Shown here piece after piece: positions 26,034-37,049 of a stretch of 64,000 nt of DNA (positions are counted from its first letter, which is position 1; every line of letters begins with the position of its first letter). Origin of the DNA: Acinetobacter sp. Ac_5812 (lineage in GTDB: Bacteria; Pseudomonadota; Gammaproteobacteria; Pseudomonadales; Moraxellaceae). The stretch spans positions 186,001 through 250,000 of the forward strand of contig NZ_LXUK01000005.1 of NCBI RefSeq assembly GCF_013072695.1, given 5' to 3'. A model generated the notes under the pieces. The model was not told the DNA's origin and searched no databases. It saw only the letters and a list, made by a program, of their open reading frames with translations. The position numbers and the translations under genes are program-made.

Positions 26034-26407
26034 TGAAGCCAAGCTATCTAGGGTGGGGATTACTCAATTTACAACTGATCATCGGTTTTGCTTATTCTTA
26101 TGATTATTTTCATAGGCATATTATTGTAGACCATGTTTTAGCTTTTACTTTATCAGTTATTTTTATTGCGAATCTATTTTTCTTTTTTACTAAATTTATT
26201 AAAAATTATTCTCTTAGAGCATTTATTGCTATCATTTTCTCTAGCGTTCTAGTCTCTATATTATTTATTCAACTCAATAGAGAGGATGCTAATTTCATTG
26301 TGAGTGATGTTTTCCTTTTGATTGGGTATATGATGCTTAGAATGTTGCTCTATATTACAACTCCTATTGCATTGGTGGTTGAATTCTTTTCAAAGAAAAA
26401 TAATTAA
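26030..26407 (+). CDS. Small four-helix membrane protein, unknown
   Basis: The 125-residue protein is almost entirely hydrophobic, with four predicted membrane helices (about 6-24, 30-52, 60-82, 92-118) and a basic C-terminus (EFFSKKNN). I do not recognise a family. The start ATG overlaps the stop of the coding remnant just upstream, so it was probably the second gene of a coupled pair. Codons are very AT-rich compared with the conserved genes in the window, which may point to foreign origin or weak constraint. Confidence 0.55.
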   Translation: MMKPSYLGWGLLNLQLIIGFAYSYDYFHRHIIVDHVLAFTLSVIFIANLFFFFTKFIKNYSLRAFIAIIFSSVLVSILFIQLNREDANFIVSDVFLLIGYMMLRMLLYITTPIALVVEFFSKKNN

Positions 26408-26561
26408 AATTTATTTAAAAACAGTTGTTTGTGTTTATTTGTTTTTTGGTAAAGTTGCTTAATCTGTAGCGTTAAAACGTATATAGTATAAGTAATCATG
26501 TCAGTATTCATAATGATTAAAATAATAGTATTAAATTTAGACGGCCTAGAGCATAAGTCTT

Positions 26562-27626
26562 ATGAAAAAGATCCTTTCAGCCTGTTACCTTGTTGCCCTG
26601 AGTTCTAGTACCTTTGCCCAAGAGATCAAAGGCATTTCATTCTCGCATGAAGATTGGGAAATTTACTGTAGCAATACAGGCACTTGTCGAGCTGCAGGTT
26701 ATTACAATCAATATAGTGACGATGAACCTGCCTCATTGTTATTGACCCGTCAGGCAGGTGCACGGCAGCCTGTAAAAGTCGAATTTGCCTTGTCGCGTTT
26801 TGAACAACCGTCTATGCCAGCAGCAAAACTTAAAAATATTCATTTTTATGTAAATGGCAAAGACTTTGGACAGGTGTCCGTTGATGGAACAGAGTTCCCA
26901 TTGATGGGGCAACTCTCTACAAATCAAGCTAATGCCTTATTACAACAATCCAAGAAAAAGACCGAAATCATTTTTAAAAATGCCAATTTAAATTGGAAAA
27001 TATCAGACACAGGTCTGACAGCCGTATTGCTGAAAATGGATGATTTTCAAAAGCGCGTGGGTACAGTGGGTGCTTTGATTAAAAAAGGTAAAGCGGATGA
27101 GTCGAATGTGTTAGCAGCTCAACCCAAATTCACGGTTAAACAAATTAAAACTTCGAGTAAGCCTTATCTGACATTACGACCAACCGACAAACGCTATGCT
27201 GCACTCTATCAAAACTTGATGGCGAATCAGCCAGTGCCTAAAAAAGAAGGATTCTGTGAAGGGGCTTATGACGGTAAGCAAACAGCGCCCCAAGCGATTG
27301 ATCTCTATAAACTAAGCAATAAAAAAGTTTTGGCAGCTACGCTATGTTGGCGAGGTGCATATAACGAAGGTTATGGTGCATGGGTATTGGATGAGTCACT
27401 TGCGAATAAAGCCACTTTTGTGACGGAACATTCCTCTGAGTTTTATAACGGGATTCTCAGCAGTTCCCAGAAAGGGCGTGGTATTGGTGATTGTTGGTCG
27501 AGTGATGAATGGGTCTGGGATGGGCAGAAGTTTGTACATACGCTAGATCGCTGGACTGGGATGTGTCGAGGTCTTGCTGCGGGTGGGGTGTGGGAGCTTG
27601 ATCAGATTGAAGCGATTGTTAAGTAA
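26562..27626 (+). CDS. DUF1176-domain exported protein
   Basis: The 354-residue protein has a signal peptide (MKKILSACYLVALSSSTFAQ). The mature part begins with FSHEDWEIYCSNTGTCRAAGYY, the usual start of DUF1176 proteins, and ends with GIGDCWSSDEWVWDGQKFVHT and MCRGLAAGGVWELDQI. Conserved cysteines suggest a disulfide-bonded periplasmic protein. No enzymatic role is established. It is followed after 34 bp by another exported gene on the same strand, so the two probably share a transcript. Confidence 0.75.
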   Translation: MKKILSACYLVALSSSTFAQEIKGISFSHEDWEIYCSNTGTCRAAGYYNQYSDDEPASLLLTRQAGARQPVKVEFALSRFEQPSMPAAKLKNIHFYVNGKDFGQVSVDGTEFPLMGQLSTNQANALLQQSKKKTEIIFKNANLNWKISDTGLTAVLLKMDDFQKRVGTVGALIKKGKADESNVLAAQPKFTVKQIKTSSKPYLTLRPTDKRYAALYQNLMANQPVPKKEGFCEGAYDGKQTAPQAIDLYKLSNKKVLAATLCWRGAYNEGYGAWVLDESLANKATFVTEHSSEFYNGILSSSQKGRGIGDCWSSDEWVWDGQKFVHTLDRWTGMCRGLAAGGVWELDQIEAIVK

Positions 27627-27660
27627 TACGGTAAAGATAAAAATAGCCTAAGGAAACACA

Positions 27661-28431
27661 ATGCTTAAACATAAGATGGGTTTATGTGGAATGATTTTAA
27701 TAGGTGTATCCGCCTATTTCAGTACACCTGTTTTTGCTGCACCCTTACAGATTCTAGACTTTAAAAAGGGGCAACTGAGTGCAACGGAACAGACGCAACT
27801 CTGTGAACAAGTCAAAGAGCTATGTCAGCAGCTTACACAATTACAGAGTTTGAAAACGCCAGATCAAACCTTATGGTTATTGTCTGAGGGCAATATTGCC
27901 CAGTTTAGTCATTCGAATTCTGGCTTTAAATTATTGAAGCAATGGCAGATTCCATTAGCGCCTGCCGAGGAAATGGCACGATCAAAACAATATATTTACC
28001 CTAAACTGTTTCCAATGGATCAAAACCGTTATGCGGTTGCGCTGATTGATAGCTTTTCAGAAATGTATTCGGGTGGTGGGGCAGGAATTGAACGTGCCAG
28101 CTTTTATGAGTTAAAGGATTCAGGCAAGACACATCGCTTTATTGAAAACTATCCTTTTAATTTTAGCCGTATGATTCGGGCCTGTTTCTCAGAACAGGAT
28201 TATGAAAACTCTAAGGGCAAGTGCCATGATGAAGATAGTTTGAGCCTAGATATTCGTCCGATCAAGCCGATGCTTTGGCAATTCCGTTACCGCTACAGTT
28301 TGGATGTATCACCTGCATCAGATTCGGGAGAGAAATCATTTAAGGGCAGTCGTAACCTGAATATTGATTTAAATAAAGCACCTGAGCAACCGAATATTCC
28401 AGCAGAGTGGGATTATGAAGGTGCAGGTTGA
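27661..28431 (+). CDS. Exported protein of unknown function
   Basis: A 256-residue protein with a signal peptide (cleavage near TPVFA|A). After a cysteine-containing region (LCEQVKELCQQL) come segments such as LWLLSEGNIAQFS and NRYAVALIDSFSEMYSGGGAGIE, which read like strands of a periplasmic beta protein. I do not recognise the family. The short distance from the DUF1176 gene (34 bp) and shared direction suggest they are expressed together and may act in one process. Confidence 0.6.
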   Translation: MLKHKMGLCGMILIGVSAYFSTPVFAAPLQILDFKKGQLSATEQTQLCEQVKELCQQLTQLQSLKTPDQTLWLLSEGNIAQFSHSNSGFKLLKQWQIPLAPAEEMARSKQYIYPKLFPMDQNRYAVALIDSFSEMYSGGGAGIERASFYELKDSGKTHRFIENYPFNFSRMIRACFSEQDYENSKGKCHDEDSLSLDIRPIKPMLWQFRYRYSLDVSPASDSGEKSFKGSRNLNIDLNKAPEQPNIPAEWDYEGAG

Positions 28432-28567
28432 GTGATTTACCATCTTCATGGTTTTTACATTTTGCCAAAGCTTTGAGCGCTTGGGCTTACGCAATTTACA
28501 GCGTCATAACAGATGATCTCTTCGGAGCATGGTACAAAGAGAAAGATTGCAATTTGGAACTGTGCTT

Positions 28568-29083
28568 ATGTCTCGTGTTTATACTTCTGCCCGCCGTAAA
28601 TTTTCTCATTTGAGTCGTTCTGTGTTGATGGCTGCGGCTGTGTTGGGTACAACCCAAGTGGCAATGGCAGGGCCAACAGTCGATCAATTGAGTGATTGTT
28701 TGGTGAAAGCGACCACAGCAGCAGATAAAACCACGGTTTTGCAATGGACTTTCACGGCTTTAGCAGCACATCCAGATTTAAAGTCTTTTAGTAATGTCAC
28801 ACCTGAGCAGAAAACCCAGTTGGATCAGAAGTTGGCGCAGGTGTTACAGCGTGTGATTGTGGAGCAGTGTTCGACACAAACCAAAGCAGTGATTCAGGCT
28901 GAAGGAATTCAAGCCGTTGGACAGGCTTTTCAGCAGTTAGGTCAGAGCGCAGGGCAGGATATTGTCAAAGATCCAGCGGTTAGACAGCAGTTGCAAGGCA
29001 CCTTGCGTTATATTGATTTAAATAAATTGGTCACGACTTTTTTAACACCTGATATCTGGAATAAGTTGGGTGTGGTGAGGTAA
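28568..29083 (+). CDS. Exported helical protein of unknown function
   Basis: The 171-residue protein has a basic, long signal peptide (MSRVYTSARRKFSHLSRSVLMAAA to AMA|G). The mature part is mainly helical and rich in Gln and Ala, with two cysteines (DCLVKATT and EQCSTQTK). The pattern QLSDCLVKATTAADKTTVLQWTF suggests a small conserved family but I cannot name it. An upstream ATG at 28529 is in frame; it would put charged residues before the signal peptide and was not chosen. A hairpin follows at 29109. Confidence 0.6.
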   Translation: MSRVYTSARRKFSHLSRSVLMAAAVLGTTQVAMAGPTVDQLSDCLVKATTAADKTTVLQWTFTALAAHPDLKSFSNVTPEQKTQLDQKLAQVLQRVIVEQCSTQTKAVIQAEGIQAVGQAFQQLGQSAGQDIVKDPAVRQQLQGTLRYIDLNKLVTTFLTPDIWNKLGVVR

Positions 29084-29108
29084 AAGAAAGAAGTATTGCT
29101 TTTAAATA

Positions 29109-29127
29109 CCTCTCCCTAGAGGAGAGG
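29109..29127 (+). other. Short GC-rich hairpin after the helical exported protein
   Basis: CCTCTCC-CTAGA-GGAGAGG forms a 7-bp stem 25 bp after the stop codon. No T-run follows. It may be a weak terminator or part of a repeat. Confidence 0.45.
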
Positions 29128-29285
29128 ATTGCAATTCATTTAAAAAATAATAGTTTACGATTTTTTCAGATTTTAAGTATTCAATTTCTTATTTTTATTT
29201 TAATGGAAGGGGATTTAATACAATTTAAATTTTTGCAATAATTTTAATTTTAAAAAATCTATTAAGTATTGTTAAGGCGGTTTAT

Positions 29286-30545
29286 ATGGGGAATTGGAAC
29301 AAAAGATTGCGGGATTGTTCAATACATTTAAGTAATGCAACTGATAATTATCTAGAGCCTGATCTTTTTCGCATAAATTTTAATAATTTCATGCAAACAG
29401 CTCGAACTGTAACTTTTTTAATCCAAAAAGAAAAAAGTGAATTACAGAAACAATTTGATTTCGATGGTTGGTATCAATGCTATCAAAATAAGTGGAGATC
29501 AGATTCAATAATGAAGTGGTCTGTGGATACTAGAAATATCATAGAAAAACAGTCAGATATTCCAATGTATTCAAAAATTGAAATAAAATTGGCGATAGGA
29601 TATTTATCTCAACAAGATATAAGTTTGGATATTGATCAAGAGGAGTTGGTGTTTTTTGGGGTTAAAAAGTTAATAGCATGGGCTAAGAAGTATTTAAATA
29701 ATTATAAAGATGCGGCAGTTTGGATAGGTAGAAGTTGGCAAGATCCTAAGCTTCAAAGTCATGACTTAGTATCTGCAATGCAATATGTATATTCTCGCCT
29801 TTATGAATGTTGTATGGATTTAAATAAAAAGTTAGAACAGAGTTTCAAATTAAAGACTCCAGATGAAGTGATTTCAGAGTTTAATGTTGCTTATACATTT
29901 GAATATATTGAGTTAAATACATTTAAATCCCTTTCATTGAAGCAAAAGGTATACGAGCTAGATAGTGGAATAGATTCCTCTAATTTTCTTGAAGAGAGAC
30001 CATGCCAAGGAGGAAAATTAAGCAAAGAGCTAAAATCCCAATTTTTAGATATAAAATTGCGTTCAAAGTCTATTAACTCCACAAAAGAATTATTAGAATT
30101 ATACTCAGATATGGCATTATTAAATTTTCGGTGTGATGGGTCAATTCTTCCAGTTGCTCTTTTTTTTGATGCAAATTTTAATTGTATAAAATATTTACCT
30201 TATTTGCTAGAAAATCAAGTTGGTAAGTATATTTTTTGGAGGAATTTAGGTGTTTTGGTCAGTGTTTTGAAGCCTACTTATATTATTTTTTCTGATGAGT
30301 ATTATGTTCGTGATAGACCTAATATAAATGAATATTGGCGTAATACAAATATTCAAGGTGAATACCTGAGCACTCGATTGTTATCTAAATTAAAAGAAGA
30401 AGAGTTTGAACTGTGCGAAATTAGATATGCCATTCAAAAGGAACAATTAGTAAATCCTATTCATAAAGACTATTTGGTTTCAGCAATGGATGTTGAAGGA
30501 AATAATGAGGCTTTTATGTATGTTCCAATTTTAAAAGAGTTCTAA
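29286..30545 (+). CDS. Large AT-rich protein of unknown function (no recognised domain)
   Basis: This 419-residue soluble protein has no signal peptide or membrane helix. Its third codon positions are strongly A/T, unlike gatB next door and the genes before it. The N-terminal 120 residues look helical: FRINFNNFMQTARTVTFLIQ, then FDGWYQCYQNKWRSDSIMKW and DTRNIIEK. This resembles a conserved helical module, perhaps HEPN-like, but the usual RxxxxH motif is not obvious. The C-terminal half looks mixed alpha/beta (LPVALFFDANFN, PTYIIFSDEYYV). AAGGCGG lies six bases before the ATG, so it is likely translated. A defence or stress role is possible but only guessed from composition and isolated position. 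Confidence 0.6.
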   Translation: MGNWNKRLRDCSIHLSNATDNYLEPDLFRINFNNFMQTARTVTFLIQKEKSELQKQFDFDGWYQCYQNKWRSDSIMKWSVDTRNIIEKQSDIPMYSKIEIKLAIGYLSQQDISLDIDQEELVFFGVKKLIAWAKKYLNNYKDAAVWIGRSWQDPKLQSHDLVSAMQYVYSRLYECCMDLNKKLEQSFKLKTPDEVISEFNVAYTFEYIELNTFKSLSLKQKVYELDSGIDSSNFLEERPCQGGKLSKELKSQFLDIKLRSKSINSTKELLELYSDMALLNFRCDGSILPVALFFDANFNCIKYLPYLLENQVGKYIFWRNLGVLVSVLKPTYIIFSDEYYVRDRPNINEYWRNTNIQGEYLSTRLLSKLKEEEFELCEIRYAIQKEQLVNPIHKDYLVSAMDVEGNNEAFMYVPILKEF

Positions 30546-30546
30546 T

Positions 30547-30576
30547 AAGAAAACCCGCTCTAAAGCGGGTTTTCTT
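30547..30576. terminator. Bidirectional terminator between the unknown gene and gatB
   Basis: AAGAAAACCCGCT-CTAA-AGCGGGTTTTCTT, a near-perfect stem between two convergent genes. Confidence 0.88.
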
Positions 30577-30592
30577 TTGAAATTAGATGAGT

Positions 30593-32062
30593 TTAACCAA
30601 TCAATTTCTTCATTAATTCATTCACTTGAGCTGGGTTAGCTTTACCTTTTGCAGCTTTCATAACTTGACCAACCAGACCGTTAAAGGCTTTTTCCTTACC
30701 AGACTTGTACTCTTCAACCATTTTTTCATTGGCTGCAAGCACTTCTTTGATAATTGCTTCAATCGCACCTGTATCGGTTTCTTGCTTCAAACCTTTCTCA
30801 GCAATAATGTCATCCGCAGATTTTCCTTCTGCTTCCCACATAAAGCCAAACACTTGTTTTGCAATTTTACCGTTAATAGTATTGTCGACAATACGCGCGA
30901 TCATGCCGCCCAATTGCTCAGCAGAAACAGGAGAGTCCGCCAATTCTAGACCCGCTTTGTTTAAAGCGCCTGAGAATTCACCCATTACCCAGTTTGCAGA
31001 GACTTTACCTTGCTTCGCACCGCCCGCAGCAGCCACAACCGCTTCGTAGAACTCCGCTATTTCACGTGACAGCGTCAATACGTGTGCATCGTACTCAGTC
31101 ACAGCAAAGTCAGCGATAAAGCGTGCACGGCGCGCTTTAGGCAGTTCTGGAAGGGCAGCACGTGCCGCTTCGATCTGCTCGTCGGCAATGATTACTGGCA
31201 ATAAATCTGGATCTGGGAAGTAGCGATAGTCGTTCGCTTCTTCTTTCGAACGCATTGAACGGGTTTCCATCTTGTTCGGATCGAACAAACGAGTTTCCTG
31301 ATCGATCGTGCCGCCGTATTCCAAGATTTCCATTTGGCGTTCAATTTCAACATTGATCGCTTGCTCAATGAAACGGAATGAGTTGAGGTTTTTCAACTCG
31401 CAACGCGTACCAAAAGGCTGACCTGGACGACGCAGCGATACGTTACAGTCGGCACGGAATGAACCTTCTGCCATGTTACCGTCAGAAATACCTAACCAAC
31501 GCACGAGCGTGTGAATCGATTTGATATAGGCAACCGCTTCTTCAACTGAACGCATATCTGGCTCAGATACGATTTCAAGCAATGGTGTGCCCGCACGGTT
31601 TAAGTCGATACCCGACATACCTTCGAATTGGTCATGGATCGATTTACCTGCATCTTCTTCAAGATGGGCACGGGTCACGCCAATACGCTTCACAGTGCCA
31701 TCTTCAAGCTGAATGTCGATATGACCCAAGCCCACAATCGGATTGTCCATCTGGCTGATCTGGTAGCCTTTTGGCGAATCTGGGTAGAAATAGTTCTTAC
31801 GCGCAAACACAGAGGCTTGGTCGATATATGCATCAATCCCCAAACCGAAGCGAATCGCAAGATCAACCACTTCAGCATTCAATACTGGCAACACGCCCGG
31901 CATTGCTAAATCAACAAGACTGGCTTGTGTATTTGGGTCTTGACCAAATTCAGTCGATGAACCTGAGAAGATTTTAGACTTGGTTGCCAACTGCGTGTGG
32001 ATCTCGATCCCGATAACGACTTCCCAACCGTCAATTAACTTTAACTTTTGAGCTTCAGTCAT
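30593..32062 (-). CDS. gatB: Aspartyl/glutamyl-tRNA amidotransferase subunit B
   Basis: The 489-residue GatB subunit binds tRNA and activates the glutamyl or aspartyl residue for amidation. Visible family features are the start [62 protein letters not shown], and the C-terminal YqeY-like tail ending in [10 protein letters not shown]. It lies directly behind gatA with a one-base overlap (TAATG) and a GAGGAG ribosome site inside gatA, so the two are coupled. Together with gatA and gatC it makes Gln-tRNA(Gln) and Asn-tRNA(Asn). Confidence 0.98.
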   Translation of the reverse strand: MTEAQKLKLIDGWEVVIGIEIHTQLATKSKIFSGSSTEFGQDPNTQASLVDLAMPGVLPVLNAEVVDLAIRFGLGIDAYIDQASVFARKNYFYPDSPKGYQISQMDNPIVGLGHIDIQLEDGTVKRIGVTRAHLEEDAGKSIHDQFEGMSGIDLNRAGTPLLEIVSEPDMRSVEEAVAYIKSIHTLVRWLGISDGNMAEGSFRADCNVSLRRPGQPFGTRCELKNLNSFRFIEQAINVEIERQMEILEYGGTIDQETRLFDPNKMETRSMRSKEEANDYRYFPDPDLLPVIIADEQIEAARAALPELPKARRARFIADFAVTEYDAHVLTLSREIAEFYEAVVAAAGGAKQGKVSANWVMGEFSGALNKAGLELADSPVSAEQLGGMIARIVDNTINGKIAKQVFGFMWEAEGKSADDIIAEKGLKQETDTGAIEAIIKEVLAANEKMVEEYKSGKEKAFNGLVGQVMKAAKGKANPAQVNELMKKLIG

Positions 32063-33540
32063 TATGCATTCTCCTCAGCAATTGCCGCACGTTTGGTATG
32101 CCAGTCTGTATTTTGTTGATATTGATGCACAATCGACAACAATTGTGATTCTGACCAATAGTTACCAATCAACTGTAAGCCGACAGGCAAGCTGTCTTTA
32201 TCAAAACCAACAGGTGCGTTAATGGCTGGTAGACCTGCCAAGTTCACTGCAAGGGTATAGATATCGCCTAAATACATTTCAGTCGGGCTGAGGTTTGCAC
32301 CGATTTTGTAGGCTGTAGTTGGTGCAGATGGCGCAGCAATCACGTCAACATTTTCAAATGCTTTGAGGAAATCTTGCTGAATCAAACGACGTACTTTTTG
32401 TGCTTTGACATAGTAGGCATCGTAGTAACCCGCGGAAAGAGCGTAAGTTCCGATCAAGATACGACGTTGTACTTCAGCACCAAAACCTTCTGAACGTGAA
32501 CGCTTGTACAAGTCCATTAAGTCCACAGGATTTTCACAACGGTAGCCATAACGTACGCCGTCAAAACGTGACAGGTTTGAAGAAGCTTCCGCAGGTGCAA
32601 TCAAGTAGTAAGTTGGTACATAGGCTTCAGTCATGTTGAGATCAATCTCAACCAAGATCGCGCCCATTTCCTCTAACTTTTTCAACGACTCTTCAACGCG
32701 TGCTTTTACATCTGCGTCTAAACCAGCCACATTGAAGTATTGCTTTGGAATACCAATGCGTAGGCCTTTCACTGCCGTACCGTTTAGGTTAGCAACGTAA
32801 TCGTCCACTGCTTTGTTGATTGAAGTGGAGTCTTTGGCATCATGACCAGCGATCACATTCATCAAGTAAGCACAGTCTTCCGCAGAACGTGCCATTGGAC
32901 CGCCCTGATCCAGTGATGATGCATAGGCAATCATGCCGAAGCGAGATACACGACCATAAGTCGGTTTTAAGCCGGTTAAGCCGCAGAATGAAGCAGGTTG
33001 ACGAATTGAGCCACCTGTATCGGTACCTGTTGCGATTGGCGCGAGATCAGCCGCGACAGCTGCTGCTGAACCACCTGATGAACCACCTGGAACATGATCC
33101 AGTGCCCAAGGATTCGACGTTGCACCGACATAAGAGTTTTCAGAGGTTGAACCCATGGCGAACTCATCCATGTTCACCTTACCTAAAGTTACAAGACCTG
33201 CAGCTTTAGCTTTTGCAACCACAGTTGCATCATAAGGTGAAATGAAGTTATCCAGCATTTTTGAACCGGCAGTGGTTTTAATGCCTTGGGTACAAAAAAT
33301 ATCTTTGTGGGCAAGTGGAATACCTGCCAGCGCGTGTGCATTGCCTGCTTTCAGTGCAGCATCGGCCGCATTTGCTTCAGCAAGAGCCTGTTCTGCGGTG
33401 ACCGTCACATAACTTTTTACTTTCGGGTCAATTTGGGCAATACGCTTTAAATAATGTTCAGTCAATTCGCGTGATGAAAATTGGGCTTGTTTTAAGCCTT
33501 CAGAGAGTTCACGGATTGATAAGCGATGTAAATCTGTCAT
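32062..33540 (-). CDS. gatA: Aspartyl/glutamyl-tRNA amidotransferase subunit A
   Basis: This 492-residue amidase of the amidase-signature family releases ammonia from glutamine for transfer to the tRNA. The Ser-cisSer-Lys triad is visible: the lysine in [11 protein letters not shown] and the serines in [15 protein letters not shown] and [16 protein letters not shown]. The start [16 protein letters not shown] and C-terminus with LPVGLQLIG are typical. It follows gatC after about 50 bp and overlaps gatB by one base. The gatCAB set lies opposite mreB, a gene order I associate with this group of gammaproteobacteria. Confidence 0.98.
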   Translation of the reverse strand: MTDLHRLSIRELSEGLKQAQFSSRELTEHYLKRIAQIDPKVKSYVTVTAEQALAEANAADAALKAGNAHALAGIPLAHKDIFCTQGIKTTAGSKMLDNFISPYDATVVAKAKAAGLVTLGKVNMDEFAMGSTSENSYVGATSNPWALDHVPGGSSGGSAAAVAADLAPIATGTDTGGSIRQPASFCGLTGLKPTYGRVSRFGMIAYASSLDQGGPMARSAEDCAYLMNVIAGHDAKDSTSINKAVDDYVANLNGTAVKGLRIGIPKQYFNVAGLDADVKARVEESLKKLEEMGAILVEIDLNMTEAYVPTYYLIAPAEASSNLSRFDGVRYGYRCENPVDLMDLYKRSRSEGFGAEVQRRILIGTYALSAGYYDAYYVKAQKVRRLIQQDFLKAFENVDVIAAPSAPTTAYKIGANLSPTEMYLGDIYTLAVNLAGLPAINAPVGFDKDSLPVGLQLIGNYWSESQLLSIVHQYQQNTDWHTKRAAIAEENA

Positions 33541-33593
33541 ATGAAAAATTTCTTTACATTCTAAATATAAAATATTGACTAATCGAATAAATC

Positions 33594-33911
33594 TTATTCA
33601 ATTACGCGAGGTACGAGGTATAAACCTGCTTCTGTAGCAGGCGCGACCGCTTGATATTCATCACGATGGTTGCTTTCAGTCACAACGTCAGTGCGTAGAG
33701 GTTGCGGGTTGTCAAATGGGCTCTTTAAAGGCTCAACATCATCGGTATTAATGCCTTTCAAGCTTTCCATCATGCCAAGGATTTTATTTAAACTTTGAGC
33801 ATATTCAGCAGATTGCGTGTCATTAAGAGATAAACGGGCAAGGTGTGCAATTTGCGATACCGTTTGCGCATTTAAGTCTGTTGTCTGCTGAGCATCTGAT
33901 GATGTAGACAT
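33594..33911 (-). CDS. gatC: Aspartyl/glutamyl-tRNA amidotransferase subunit C
   Basis: The 105-residue GatC stabilises the GatA-GatB complex. The family pattern [28 protein letters not shown] is clear, as is [19 protein letters not shown] towards the end. The ATG at 33911 has AGGTAAAGTT just upstream and gives the normal length; a start at 33944 would add eleven residues not usual in GatC. First gene of the gatCAB operon; its promoter must lie in the roughly 130 bp shared with divergent mreB. Confidence 0.95.
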   Translation of the reverse strand: MSTSSDAQQTTDLNAQTVSQIAHLARLSLNDTQSAEYAQSLNKILGMMESLKGINTDDVEPLKSPFDNPQPLRTDVVTESNHRDEYQAVAPATEAGLYLVPRVIE

Positions 33912-33999
33912 AACTTTACCTAATTCAGTATTAAAAAATTTCAAAATATCGTGCGTTATAATAAGCGATTGACTTGTTCAAATCATCACATTTAGTTAA

Positions 34000-35085
<1,086 letters not shown>

Positions 35086-35102
35086 ATCATAAGGACTAGG
35101 CG

Positions 35103-35960
35103 GTGCAACCGAATCTTTTTTCAAGACAACCGCCATCTTTTCGCTCATTTGTCATTGCGGTGATTACATGTTTGGTGGTGCTTTTCTTTGATTGGCGCAT
35201 GCCTTATGTAATTCAACCTGCAAGGGATGTCTTGTACGCCGCGTATAATCCAATTTATGCGCTGGCAAGCTATCCTGTACTGTCGCGAGAATGGCTTAAC
35301 CAACAAACCAAATCTGAAGCGCAATTGCGACGTGAAAACACCGCAATGCAAGCTGAACTGCTACAAGCACAAGTCCGCCTCCAAAAACTTTCAGAACTCT
35401 CTGCGGAAAATAACCGTTTAAGAGGGCTTTTGGATACGCCATTGATTATTGATGGTCGTATGCAGATAGCGGAAGTGATTGGGACTGATGCTGATCCATT
35501 ACGTCATATTATTATCATTAACCGTGGTTCAGTAGATCATTTAAGTGCGGGACAAACTGTTCTAGACGATAAGGGGATTATGGGGCAGATCATTAATGTC
35601 TATCCACATAGTGCCCGTATCATGTTGCTGTCTGATAAAGAGCATTCATTGTCTGTGCGTTTAGAGCGTACCGGAATGCGTGCGATTATTTCGGGTACAG
35701 GCGATTTGGGGCAACTCAAAATGGAATATGTACCAACCAGTGCCAATATTCAGGTTGGGGACAAAGTCTTTAGTTCGGGCTTAGGCGAACATTTCCCAGC
35801 AGGTTATTTAGTGGGGACTGTGTCTAAAGTCAGTCGTCATACTTCAGGTGAGTTTGCTGAAATTGATGTCACGCCAGCGGCTCAACTTGCCAGTGGTCAT
35901 CATGTTGTGGTGCTCTTCTCTGAATCCTTAGCGCAGGAGCAACCGTATGCCGATCGCTAA
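35103..35960 (+). CDS. mreC: Rod shape-determining protein MreC
   Basis: The 285-residue single-pass inner-membrane protein links MreB to the wall synthases in the periplasm. A helix at about 14-30 is followed by a coiled coil (about 58-105, AQLRRENTAMQAELLQAQVRL) and the beta-rich MreC domain (NRGSVDHLSAGQTVLDDKGIMGQI). The start is GTG with AAGGA eight bases upstream. The end overlaps mreD by 14 bases. Confidence 0.95.
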   Translation: MQPNLFSRQPPSFRSFVIAVITCLVVLFFDWRMPYVIQPARDVLYAAYNPIYALASYPVLSREWLNQQTKSEAQLRRENTAMQAELLQAQVRLQKLSELSAENNRLRGLLDTPLIIDGRMQIAEVIGTDADPLRHIIIINRGSVDHLSAGQTVLDDKGIMGQIINVYPHSARIMLLSDKEHSLSVRLERTGMRAIISGTGDLGQLKMEYVPTSANIQVGDKVFSSGLGEHFPAGYLVGTVSKVSRHTSGEFAEIDVTPAAQLASGHHVVVLFSESLAQEQPYADR

Positions 35961-36438
35961 GCTCAATTATGATAAACGCAAAGATCCGCTATGGATGATT
36001 ATTCTCTCCATCGTGATTGGTTCTGTATTGATGGTTTATCCGATGGCCTATGAGGCCTCGGGTTGGCGACCATCCATCATGCTAATGATTATGCTGTTCT
36101 GGATTCTCTATCAGCCTGTTTGGTGTGGTGTCTGGTTTGCTTTTGGCATGGGCCTTTTTGCAGACCTGCTACTCGATGCACCGTTCGGTTTAAATGCACT
36201 CAGTTTTGTTGTGATCAGTTTTGGTATTCGCTATTTAATTCGTGAGCGTCGTATTCTCACTTTTGGGAATTCGTGGGTGATTGCGGTGATTGCGATTGTT
36301 GCACATATTACTTTTTTGTGGATTAGCCAGACCATTGCAGGTACACATTTTTCGATTGCGCGCCATTGGCAACCTGTTGTGACAAGTGTACTGGCATGGC
36401 CATTGGTTTATTATTGCTTACATAAATGGCGCATATAA
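35947..36438 (+). CDS. mreD: Rod shape-determining protein MreD
   Basis: The 163-residue integral membrane protein of the elongasome has about five helices. The conserved FGLNALSFVVISFGIRYLIRERR segment and the GLFADLLLDAPFG loop are typical. CAGGAG lies ahead of the ATG inside mreC. Its last 13 bases overlap maf, so the genes are translated together. Confidence 0.95.
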   Translation: MPIAKLNYDKRKDPLWMIILSIVIGSVLMVYPMAYEASGWRPSIMLMIMLFWILYQPVWCGVWFAFGMGLFADLLLDAPFGLNALSFVVISFGIRYLIRERRILTFGNSWVIAVIAIVAHITFLWISQTIAGTHFSIARHWQPVVTSVLAWPLVYYCLHKWRI

Positions 36439-36986
36439 TTCTCGCATCAAGCTCGCCTCGTCGGCAGGAGCTACTACAGCAGTTGGGTTTGGACTTTGAA
36501 ATCTATCGTCCAGATGTCGATGAGGCGGTGCATGAGGGTGAGACTGTTGAGCATTATGTTGAACGCTTGGCGCGCGAGAAGGCACAAGTCGTTTTAAATA
36601 AATATACTGACGCAATTGTGATTGCGGCAGATACCAGTTTAAGTTTTGCTGGGCAGATCATTGGTAAGCCAGAGTCAAAGCAACACGCTTTTTCCATCTG
36701 GTCGATGCTTTCTGGGCAATGGCATGATGTCTATTCCGGAATTTGTGTCGCAAGTTCTGCTCAGATTTTGAGTCGTGTGGTGAGAACGCAAGTTGAGTTA
36801 CAGCAACTCAGCCATGCGGAAATGGAAAAATATTGGGCAACGGGCGAACCGATTGGTAAAGCAGGTGCTTATGCGATACAGGGAATTGCAGCACAATATA
36901 TTCCACAAATTCGAGGCAGTTATAGCAATGTCGTGGGTTTGCCTTTGCATGAGATCGCACAGTTATTAGAAAGCGTTAAAGCCTAA
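36426..36986 (+). CDS. maf: Maf-family nucleoside triphosphate pyrophosphatase
   Basis: The 186-residue protein begins with the Maf signature ILASSSPRRQELLQQLGLDF and continues with DTSLSF, IGKPESKQHAF, and YAIQGIAAQYIPQIRGSYSNVVGLPL. Maf enzymes hydrolyse non-standard or house-keeping nucleoside triphosphates (dTTP/UTP or modified pyrimidines) to monophosphates. YhdE-type Maf next to mreD and rng is a common arrangement. The start ATG lies inside the end of mreD. Confidence 0.93.
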   Translation: MAHIILASSSPRRQELLQQLGLDFEIYRPDVDEAVHEGETVEHYVERLAREKAQVVLNKYTDAIVIAADTSLSFAGQIIGKPESKQHAFSIWSMLSGQWHDVYSGICVASSAQILSRVVRTQVELQQLSHAEMEKYWATGEPIGKAGAYAIQGIAAQYIPQIRGSYSNVVGLPLHEIAQLLESVKA

Positions 36987-37049
36987 GTATTTCAATACAG
37001 GGAACGACACTTTCGGGTATAAGAATTTTTATAAAATTTTGAGTTTGTT

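Noticed and set aside
28428..28613. Plus-strand frame of 61 codons between two exported-protein genes
   Set aside because: Overlaps the start of the gene at 28568, has no ribosome site and reads as hydrophobic noise.
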